Positions 33,576-64,000 of a stretch of 64,000 bases of DNA are shown in pieces (position 1 is the first letter of the stretch; the number at the start of each line of letters is the position of its first letter). The DNA comes from Echiichthys vipera (Eukaryota; Chordata; Actinopteri; Perciformes; Trachinidae): contig OY829661.1 in assembly GCA_963691815.1 (NCBI GenBank), positions 24,386,500 through 24,450,499 of the forward strand. Reading direction: 5' to 3'. The notes under the pieces were generated by a model. The model ran no database searches and had not been told where the DNA came from. It saw nothing but the letters and a program-made list of their open reading frames with translations. Made by a program: the position numbers and the translations under genes.

Positions 33576-34820
33576 TCAGAATTCACATCATGGTGTTTAT
33601 TTCACTGCACCTTTTCTATTTGAGTCTGTCGACTTCTCTTCCATCTCTCAAACGTTAGCATAACATAAGGCCTGGTTTGCATATTTAAACAGAACATTTC
33701 AGAAAACTTGTGATACAAAAAATATTTGTCTTAAAACTGGGGACGTGTCATGGATAGTTTACCCTATTGATCCGTAGTGTCTGCAAAATTTATTGAATTT
33801 TTGTTTTCTCATAAAAAAGTCTCTCTCCGAGTCAAAAATCTTCCCTTGAGCAGAACTTACATGCATCAAACTTTCCAGTTTGATTCCCATCTATATTCTG
33901 AAGGTGTTTTTTACAAAGGGCTTTGTTCATGTATAATTCATAGCCTGATTTACACAACATTGTATTCCTAAAAACGTGGCCCAAATGGATTTTTAACGCT
34001 GCTATGAGTGATAACAGGAGATAGCCAAACTCCCCTCTGTAAAACCCTTTGACTCCAATATGTAAACACAATTAAACTTTGAACCTGGCTTTGTCCAATG
34101 TTCACTTTTCTCTTGTGAAAACGTATGAAAAATAGCACATGTTTCATATGATAATGCCTCATTTGCATATTAAACATAAAATCTCAGAAAACTTATAATA
34201 CAAAACATATGTGACTGACTGTAAGTGATCATTTGGGGAAGTTTCATGTTTATCTATCAGTTAAAATTCAACTGTACTGTCTTAGCCTGAAAACCAGATG
34301 AACCTGCCAAACTCATGTTCCACTTGTTGTATTTGTGATTAGTCTGGTGAGGCCCGTGTCTCCCTTTAGGCAGCACCGGCGCCTAACAACTAGGAACTAG
34401 AGCAGATTCAGTGTTTTATGCCATTTGGGATGTTGTATTGTCAAATACACTCACACTGGAATTTATAGATAGACTATTTAATGCCAGTTAAGTCCTGAAT
34501 CTACCTGAAATCTACCTCTGTAATTAAAAATGCACCTTAAAATCCACATAGTATATTGTAATATATAGTGTTTTAAATCTGCGATACTGTACTCGGGGAT
34601 AAATAAAGTTATCTATCTACCTATCTACAGTAAATACATAAGTGGCATTTATCTAATGACACATAAGGGGAAAACATTTTATTAATAAAACTGCCTTTAT
34701 CCTGTTTTTCCTTAATAAATGCACTGTTAATCAATCAATCAATTATACTTTATACATCCAGAGGGTAAATTATTTTACACGAGGCCTGTGAATGTTCTCT
34801 TTCGTCCAGGTCGTCGTTCT

Positions 34821-35240
34821 CCTCAAAGCAATTTCAGTCAAAAACAACTGGACTTGGTTATTTGTGTAGGAAGACGTTTCACCTCTCATCCAAGAGGCTT
34901 CATCAGTTCATGTACGCATCTGACCAGGCTGGGACTGGACCAGGACCAGGATCAGGACCAGGACCAGGCTGGGACTGGTCCAACTAACTGGTGTGGACAT
35001 CCAGGTATTATAGGTTCCCATTGACATCATCGGCCTTGTGAGAGGTTAAATACCTGGATCTCACACCAGTTAATTGGACCAATCCCAGCCTGGTCCTGGT
35101 CCAGTCCCAGCCTGGTCCTGGTCCAGTCCCAGCCTGGTCAGATGCATACATGAACTGATGAAGCCTCTTGGATGAGAGGTGAAACGTCTTCCTAGACAAA
35201 TAACCAAGTCCAGTTGCTTTTGACTGAAATTGCATTGAGG
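34821..35240. repeat. Foldback (long inverted repeat), arms about 190 bp
   Basis: Left arm 34821-35010 (cctcaaagcaatttcagtca ... tccaggtatta) is repeated inverted at 35047-35240 with a 36-bp spacer. Both arms carry gaagacgtttcacctctcat and tandem ggaccaggaccaggctggga units. Spacing and arm identity would permit a stable hairpin. Open frames on both strands are the two arms read in each direction. Confidence 0.85.
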
Positions 35241-35308
35241 CTATTTTAGATGAGCTTGATACAAGCTTTTAAAGCCCTGTTATGGAACATTTAATAATAA
35301 TAATAATA

Positions 35309-35511
35309 ACGTGATAGGTGAATTGATTACTCTAAGAATTGCCCTTAGGTGTGAATGGTTGTCTGTCTCTGTTCGTCTCTATGTGCCCTGTGATAGACTG
35401 GCGTCCTGTCCAGGGTGGACCCCGCCTCACGCCCGATGTCAGCTGAGATCGGCTCCAGCCCCCCCGCGACCCCAACCCCGGGATAAGCGTTTGAAGATGA
35501 ATGAATGAATA
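35309..35511 (+). mobile_element. V-SINE, 5'-truncated
   Basis: Only the 3' part: gtgtgaatggttgtctgtct, tgatagactggcgtcctgtc and an (aatg)n tail. Lies 150 bp from the tnpo1 poly(A) signal. Confidence 0.82.
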
Positions 35512-35658
35512 ATAATAATAACACTAGACCCACAGCACTAACATCTGATAAACCCTCAGCCACGGACTGAGCTGATAAAAGATGCCATGACACCAGGAAG
35601 ACTGAGCACACGTGTCAACATCCCCGTTTCTACCTCCTCCATGGTTCCTTGCACGTTA

Positions 35659-35710
35659 ACACACACACACACACACACACAACACAAACATAATGTAAAC
35701 AATTTATTGG
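35659..35710 (-). terminator. tnpo1: Poly(A) signal AATAAA with GT-rich downstream tract (tnpo1)
   Basis: AATAAA on the minus strand at 35708-35703 (plus strand tttatt), within ccaataaattgtttac. It is followed 25-45 nt downstream by gtgttgtgtgtgtgtgtgtg, the complement of a (CA)n tract at about 35660-35690. The tract could serve as the GU-rich element for cleavage-stimulation factor. No other good signal is seen between this and fcho2. Confidence 0.55.
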
Positions 35711-38700
35711 AACAATGTACAGATTCAAGCAATGGTAACCAGTCACATCCACTATATCATCTTACAAATATTACAAAATTACTACAGTACAATATAGATT
35801 CTTTGCATGATCCAAAATATTTGGTGGCCCCAAAAGTATTACCTTTTTTTTTTTTGTAACTTTTTTTTAAATTCAGCAGCTTATTAAAAAAAAAAAAATC
35901 AAATCATGTCTATCAAAATGATGATGCTTTTGCTTTTACCAGCAAAAAGGATGAAGGCAGATCGTCTAAATCGAGTCTGAAGGCTAAATGAGAATACAGG
36001 AGTTCTTTGAGCAAACATTCCTCAAGATTGGTGGGTGCTTTATTAAAATACAAATTTCCAGTAAAGCTTCATAGAAAGTTCAACTTATATTTGCAAGTTA
36101 TGTCTATAACGTTATCTTTTATCCACGTATGTCTTGAGGCTTTACCCGTTTCTTTAGATACTGTGTATCTATTGCAAAACACCGACAAAACCCCAAAGTA
36201 TTTGCTCTCAAGGCATTGTGTACACATTACACTAAATATTTACCATAATCTGATAACAATCACTTTTGGACAAAAAGTACATGAAGTATGTGCAAGCTAC
36301 CATTATATTCTTCCCCCCCTGCCTTGCAATTGTAAATCACATTTGACAGCTAGCAGTGCTGCACACATAGAACATTAAGGTCGATTAACACCCATGGTTA
36401 CCCCATTTCTTATACGAAGGGTGAGAGTTTTTACTAATCATCAGTTGTTGAGAGGAGATGCATAAAAAGGCGTACACGTCGAGGGGAAAATGAGAAAACA
36501 AATAACACTGAACACAGACAACCTGAGGTTAACACATAGAAAACACGTATTCAAGTAGTGGAACACGACTACGATGTATAGCAGCAGTCAAGTCAGAAAT
36601 ACAGCACGGTAATGGTGGGGACTGCTTTGCGTGTGTTTTATAGACCTACACTCTCTCGAGGAAAGAATAACAGGACCGTGCACACACACAGACACACACA
36701 CTCCCCATCGAGCCATGATTACTCCCATTTTTTTGCATGCCAAACAGCTGGAATGTGACAGACAAAAATCACTTCAAAACACAAGGTGATGTGGCACATA
36801 CGAGCATTTGCCTCTGTATTCCATGATGCATCATATCCTATATCGTTAAATCGAAGAGTTCAGTTATAGATTTCAGATTGCGAAAGCTTATCGGAGACAC
36901 CGAAGTAGTCCCACGATCTAACCCCGTTGCATCCGGATACTTAGTGCATTAGGTAAATACATTTTTAGCAGCGATACTTAATCATTAATTATCTGTTAAC
37001 ACTAAGGTCATATTCCGAAGGGGTTTGGCTACATCATTCATTTCAAGCACTTGTCATTTGAATTCCAAGTGCACGTCGTATGCGTCGTAAAGGTTTTAAA
37101 ATACTGCAGTTCTTGCTCTGACCAGCAGAGGAAAATTAACCGGTGGGGCGTTAAAAAAAAACCTAAATAAAATAAAAATTAAAAAAATCTTCTTATCTCT
37201 CCAACCCATCATGGAATACATGCAGGCTATCTGTAACTTAAACACGTACACACACTTTATAAAATATAACAGCGCAAAACGACCAGAGAGACAATAACAT
37301 TGTTGTAGTTTCACAGTATTTAAAAACTATACATCCAGCTATGGGGGTAAACGTTTAGGGAGAACACTCCGGGCAAGATTTACGCGGAGTCAGAAAAGTC
37401 CCAGTGTTGCGATACATACATGGTTACTATGTACTTTTTAAACCTTTAAGTGAAGCTCCCCCCTCCCTCCCATAAATCCCCGCTATATGTTTGGGCTGTG
37501 AGGGGCCACCAACATGCAAGAGATGAAAGTACCCCACGAAAACACAACCACCCAAAACATTATACAGTCATCCTCAAGATCATGCTTTGAGCACAAGAAG
37601 CCAAACAACCAAGAAGAAGAAAACTTCAGTACATCGAGAAAGAAACGTCTTAAACATTCATTTGATGGACTGCGCGGTTCTGAAAAGCCAAAGTCACAAA
37701 AATCACTAAGACGGGATTTGCGTCTCCTACGAGTTTCTCCTTCATATTTCCTTCACGAGGCCCCGACTATAAAGGATCTTAAGCGTCTAAAGCTTTGCTG
37801 TGCTTGCCGATGAATGTCCGCGTCACATTCACGCCGCAAGACCGAACTGAGAGATCCACTCCGACGTCACACCGCAGCCCGGATTTGACACGTCTCCTAA
37901 ATTCAGTGTAAACCCAGTCATGCTACGTTACGGCCGTTTGCCGTAAATTTTTCTGATAGAGGAAAAAAAAAAAAAAAAAAAGTGTAAATAGATAAATCAC
38001 AAGGTCAAAGAAGAACCTTATCACAGGGCAATGACAGCTGTCAAATGCAACACACACCACTAATGTTCCACAGCTTTTCACAATGATACGAGCATGCTAC
38101 CTATTCCCGGAAAACCCTGCGCTCTCGGGTGACGTAATTAACAGCTTTGCCCTGATAAAGAACGGAAACACGGAAACAAAATCAGATAACTTGATAACTC
38201 ATTCGTTGTGATATGCGGCGTTGAAAACGTATAGATTCTCCAGAGTCAAATCCAAATCATAGCATCAGCTGCTTTTCCTTAGCTTTAAGCTATCCTCGTA
38301 TTAAGAGAGAGTACCTCCGGATGAACCTTCAACTTAACTCTTACATTTTTTTAACAACGCTTTCCGACTCCGCTGGTAGAATTCAGTCGTGTTGGGAACT
38401 ATGACGCGCCATTTACCTGGCCGACATGATGATAAATCTCCTCTGAAGACCCTTTTCTACACCTTTCAATTCAAGAGCAAATGCTTTACAGAGTTTTGCA
38501 AAGTGTTGCTTACATTTCTTTTTCAGTAAATCAGGTAACAGATTAGAGGTTTTAAAAAAAAAAAAACAGGTGGTAGAGTTCATTATTTCCGATTGAGATG
38601 TGATAACGTGAATTTTCCTCCCATGATAAGGTTGTTCTGGCAGTCCCTTTTCCCCCCTTGCCTGTGCATGGGGGCACTGAGCACTGCAGCTACCACCTCC

Positions 38701-38839
38701 CTCCCACCCCAGTCCTTCAGGTCGGGGAGGGGTCCGCACCCCTTCCCTCCCCTCAGCAGGCAGACCCTTCCCCCCAGTAAAGGGTAACATGTTCCCTGGG
38801 TAAAAGAGGTTCCCTATATTGTCTCCCATAGTATATGAC
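35690..38839 (-). other. tnpo1: Probable tnpo1 3' UTR exon
   Basis: About 3.1 kb of largely unique, AT-rich sequence with no coding similarity and few repeats, from the acceptor at 38840 to a canonical polyadenylation signal. Long 3' UTRs are usual for vertebrate TNPO1. An open frame of 154 codons inside it (38413-38877, minus) shows no domain and is treated as chance. It contains an A-run at 37963-37981. Extent is inferred. Confidence 0.55.
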
Positions 38840-39886
38840 CTGTGCAGAGAAAGAGAGGCCTCATTAGAACGCAACACAAACTTACAGCAACATTTTTATT
38901 TTGATTAAATAGAGTTGTTCCGATACCAATACTGAAAATGCTGGATCAGGTATCGGCGAGTACGCGTGTCTCTGCACCAATCTGATACCATGTAATTTAG
39001 CCCCGAAAATAATCAACTTTAAAATAGTTTAAACCAAATAAAACAGCCACTTTGCCCATAAAACGTGCTGGTGAGATGATTGTTTTAGAGCAGCAGGGAA
39101 GAGCTGATTTCCAGTCTGGTCTGCTGGTGGAGAGTGTAATGTTATTCAGAGCTAATGTTATCAAATTGTCAGCAATTTGGCAATAATTTACACTGTTAAA
39201 AAAAACGACCAGTTAAACAGCAACGTGTACAGAATGAAAGGCTTCAGTTTTGAGGCGTGGCACTAGTTGCCAATATCAGTGGCTGTTGCAGTACTGTTTT
39301 GTACAGTGACTGTATTCAATTCAATTTTATTTATAGTGCCAAATCATAACAAAAGTTATCTCAGGACACTTTACAGAGTAGGTATAGACCACACTCTATG
39401 ACTTATTTATGATAAACATAGACCCAACAATTCCCCCGTAGAGTACAGTGGCAACGAAAACCTTCCCTATAGTAAAATGTCTTTTATTTTAGTAAATTAG
39501 GGCTGCACTTGAACCGTTTTCTTTAAGGAATTGTAATTTATTCCATTGATTGATTGGTGTTCCTTTACTGTTATGACACACTGTCAAACTATCTAATAAA
39601 AGATAATAAAATAAAGTCGTATGGCATTCATGCTCAGTATGTATTTGGTCATGTTTCACAGGGTTTGACCTAAGCCAGGCCGTACACGATGATACAGGGC
39701 TGGTAGTTTACAGCTATGACTTTTAATTAGTACTTAGTATTGGACGATATGCAAGTTCAGGTATTGGAATCGGAAACAGCTTTAATAATGAATACTGGAA
39801 TCGTGTTTCAATGTATTTTCTACGACAGCAAATGATATCAGAGAGGAAACTGACCCCAATGATGAGGCGCACTGCTGTGGAAACGG
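38840..39886 (-). other. tnpo1: tnpo1 start of 3' UTR and probable 3' UTR intron
   Basis: About 32 nt after the stop is ATTGGG followed by gtcagt (39854), a weak donor. On the same strand a strong acceptor, ctctctttctctgcacag, precedes 38839. The sequence between contains clear repeat DNA (39316-39470, and diverged ends resembling gataccaatac at about 38920-38950 and 39730-39810), as expected of an intron. A stop less than 50 nt before a last junction would not trigger decay. Splicing here is inference. Confidence 0.45.
39316..39470 (-). repeat. Dispersed repeat D, copy 3
   Basis: Reverse complement of the same repeat (caattttatttatagtgcca, acccaacaattcccccgtag). It lies inside the proposed tnpo1 3' UTR intron, which supports that stretch being intronic. 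Confidence 0.65.
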
Positions 39887-62208
<22,322 letters not shown>

Positions 62209-62350
62209 CTTGCTCTGCTGCTGCTGCTGCGGATAAAGACATAACATCAGAGGATTTGCCTTCAAACGGCTCCGGACTCAACGACACGCTAACGCCACAT
62301 TATCTACACACGTTAAGTCGTTTTTTTTTAAATACAGGGAGGGGTTTTAC

Positions 62351-62500
62351 CTGTCTTGACTTGGCCGACGTACTCGAGTGAAGCGGACTTTCAGTTGAAA
62401 TGTGACCGTCCGTCTGGGTTTGCAGACATGGGCCTTGTTACAGCGGGCACATCCGTTTTCGCAACAAGCTGAGAAAAGCTGCGGGCCGTACACACTCCCG
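62351..62500 (-). other. tnpo1: Candidate tnpo1 5' UTR exon with a short upstream reading frame
   Basis: A donor (AAGACAG then gtaaaac) sits at 62350. A tandem acceptor ccgcag followed by four more CAG triplets sits at 62215-62229, immediately upstream of the tnpo1 ATG. Together they imply a non-coding first exon and a 124-bp intron. The exon would hold an upstream frame of 12 codons (ATG 62429, TGA ending 62391). No in-frame extension of the main protein is possible, because a TAA precedes any ATG. The 5' limit is not visible. Confidence 0.45.
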
Positions 62501-62600
62501 ACGCATATATGTGGCACGGCGAAGGGAAGGAGGCTGGGACACACGCACACAAAGTTTAGAGGGTAGTGGTGTGACGCATGCGCAGTAACATCTGGTCTCA
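62430..62600 (-). promoter_or_regulatory. tnpo1: Probable tnpo1 promoter, CpG-rich
   Basis: GC- and CpG-rich stretch upstream of the candidate first exon without a TATA box at a useful distance. It includes acgcatgcgcag (62573-62584), matching 10 or so of 12 positions of the NRF-1 palindrome common in housekeeping promoters. This fits a broadly expressed import receptor. Start site not determined. Confidence 0.4.
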
Positions 62601-62745
62601 ATGAATAAACAAATGCAGAAATACATGTAAAAATAAATACAGGAATTCATAAATGAATGCATGAATAAATAAATACAGAAATAAATGAATTAATGAATAA
62701 ATGCTGAGATAAATGCATGAATAAATAATTGGGCTAATGGCCCAA
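62600..62745. repeat. Degenerate (aaataaatgaat)n repeat
   Basis: Runs of ataaata, aatgaat and atgaataaataaat with shifting 11-14 bp spacing, between the tnpo1 promoter and the minisatellite. Confidence 0.7.
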
Positions 62746-62757
62746 TTATTGAAAAAC

Positions 62758-63398
62758 GGATGCTTAAGTGCCCTCTAGGAGACAAAACCCGTGCTAACGT
62801 GCCCTCATGGAGACCAAAACGCGTGCTAAAGTGCCCTCTAGGAGACAAAACCCGTGCTAAAGTGCCCTCTGAGAGCCCCAATGCATGCCAAAGTGTCCCC
62901 TAAGAGACAAAGCGCGTGCTAAAGTGCTCTCTGTGAGCCAAAACGCGTGCTAAAGTGCCCTCTGTAAACCAAAACGTGTGCTAAAGTGCCCTCTGTAAAC
63001 CAAGTATGCTAAAGTGTCCTCTAGGAGCCAAAATACGTGCTAAAGGGTCTTCTAGGAGCCAAAACGCGTGCTAAAGTGCCCTCATGGAGACCAAAACGCA
63101 TGCTAAAGTGTCCTCTAGGAGCCAAAATACATGCTAAAGTGCCCTCATGGAGACCAAAACGCATGCTAAAGTGCCCTCTAGGAGCCAAAATACATGCTAA
63201 AGTGCCCTCATGGAGACCAAAACGCATGCTAAAGTGCCCTCTAGGAGCCAAAATACGTGCTAAAGTACCCTCATGGAGACCAAAACGCATGCTAAAGTGC
63301 CCTCTGGCAGCCAAAATACGTGCTAAAGTGTCCTCTAGGAGCCAAAATACATGCTAAAGTGCCCTCTAGGAGCCAAAACGCGTGCTAAAGTGCCCTCT
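62758..63398. repeat. Minisatellite, 31/32-bp monomers in 63-bp dimers
   Basis: About 20 monomers of gctaaagtgccctc followed by tagga gccaaaa (31 bp) or atggagaccaaaacg (32 bp). From about 63050 they alternate regularly, giving a 63-bp dimer. Because 63 is divisible by 3, open frames with a 21-residue period appear on both strands (63021-63314 minus, 63037-63357 plus). Confidence 0.9.
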
Positions 63399-63910
63399 TC
63401 AGTGGCTAGGACGCTCTTGATGTGCTGTGCTCTTCGTTTTCGCCCCTGCCCTTCAAGTCTGTGCACGCCACTGCTGGAACATGTAAGAAAAGTAATTTAT
63501 ATTGAATGTTTTCAATAATATTTAGAAAGAAAACTATTATAAAAACATGGGAGTGGTTGAAACAGTCAAATCGTATTTGAAAAATGAATACATGTATATG
63601 TGTATACAGTCTATCCGCGAGCCATTTGAAAGCTCTGTCAGTGAAACCATCACGTTATTTCTAGCGCCATCTGCTGGAACCCTCCAACAGCGCAACTCAA
63701 GTTCCACTGCGCATGTGTCACACCCCGAACCTCTTTTTGGTGTGCCTCCTTTTATTAGCCTTGATATCTTTATATGCTGACACACGGCCGAGTGGTCCTA
63801 GTGCGGGACAAACTAAGTCAATTAGTTCAAAAATCGGCATAATGTTTACAATGTAACACCTCCACCTCCAAAGGAATCATCTCGAACAAATCCCGCTCCG
63901 TTAGAGACAA

Positions 63911-63946
63911 AATGGCGACGAGAAAGAAGAGAAACGGTGAAAGATA
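63911..63946 (+). other. Possible first exon of a plus-strand neighbour gene
   Basis: acaaaATGGCGAC is a YY1-type initiator sequence and a good translation start. It opens MATRKKRNGER before a stop at 63944, with a possible donor gtgaaa after AACG at 63935. No homologue recognised and the gene would continue outside the window. Confidence 0.2.
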
Positions 63947-64000
63947 AGAAAGGTTTGGAGCGTCACGTACAAATATTATAGATTTCCGATAACATTGAAC

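Larger units (their letters stand above)
32833..35658. other. tnpo1-fcho2 intergenic region
   Basis: Holds the AT-rich array (33006-33575), LINE tails in opposite orientation near 34560-34630 and 34725-34775, the foldback (34821-35240) and a V-SINE fragment (35309-35511). 33600-34560 is AT-rich and unrecognised. Confidence 0.65.

Noticed and set aside
34788..35235. Small genes with Asp-Gln or Gly-Pro repeats on both strands
   Set aside because: They are the two arms of the foldback read in each direction.
38413..38877. 154-codon open frame on the minus strand after tnpo1
   Set aside because: No domain; crosses a probable 3' UTR acceptor; composition like UTR. Kept as 3' UTR.
63021..63357. 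Repeat protein gene with 21-residue period
   Set aside because: Open on both strands only because the dimer is 63 bp; no start context, splice signals or known family.
62758..63398. CRISPR-like regular repeats
   Set aside because: Units are contiguous with no unique spacers, and the genome is a vertebrate; it is a minisatellite.

Overview
The window is a nuclear chromosome segment of a ray-finned (teleost) fish. The evidence is multi-exon genes with GT-AG introns, several teleost SINE families (V-SINE/DANA-like and two other tRNA-derived families), LINE 3' ends, an hAT transposon and very long (CA)n microsatellites. I cannot name the species. Nothing prokaryotic or plasmid-like is present.

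Two protein genes lie head-to-tail on the minus strand. tnpo1 (transportin-1, karyopherin beta-2) is complete: 23 coding exons from 62208 down to 39887, joining in frame to 2676 nt = 891 residues plus stop. Its probable 3' UTR reaches an AATAAA signal near 35.70 kb. About 3 kb further on is fcho2, an F-BAR endocytic adaptor. Coding exon 1 is at 32500-32532, and seven more exons (23026 down to 1964) encode residues 1-266, essentially the whole F-BAR domain. The rest of fcho2 (linker and mu-homology domain) lies beyond the left edge. As I recall it, TNPO1 and FCHO2 have the same order and orientation in human (5q13.2), which supports tnpo1/fcho2 over tnpo2/fcho1.

Layout, left to right: 1-32.5 kb fcho2 (mostly introns with transposon remnants, including an hAT element with a perfect 8-bp target duplication and a nested Tigger-like element); 32.5-32.8 kb fcho2 promoter region; 32.8-35.7 kb intergenic, with an AT-rich array, a 420-bp foldback and a SINE; 35.7-39.9 kb tnpo1 3' UTR with a probable intron; 39.9-62.2 kb tnpo1 coding exons; 62.2-62.6 kb tnpo1 5' UTR and promoter; 62.6-64 kb AT-rich repeat, a 31/32-bp minisatellite and possibly the first exon of a plus-strand gene.

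The two products work in different places: transportin-1 imports PY-NLS cargo into the nucleus, and FCHO2 helps nucleate clathrin-coated pits. Points most worth a second look are CA repeats starting a few bases after three 5' splice sites, a GC-AG intron in tnpo1, the hAT/Tigger nest with its truncated transposase exons, the intergenic foldback, a possible alternative fcho2 first exon, and the minisatellite whose 63-bp dimer keeps both strands open. I found no clear new biological system; most unexplained structure is repeat-derived.
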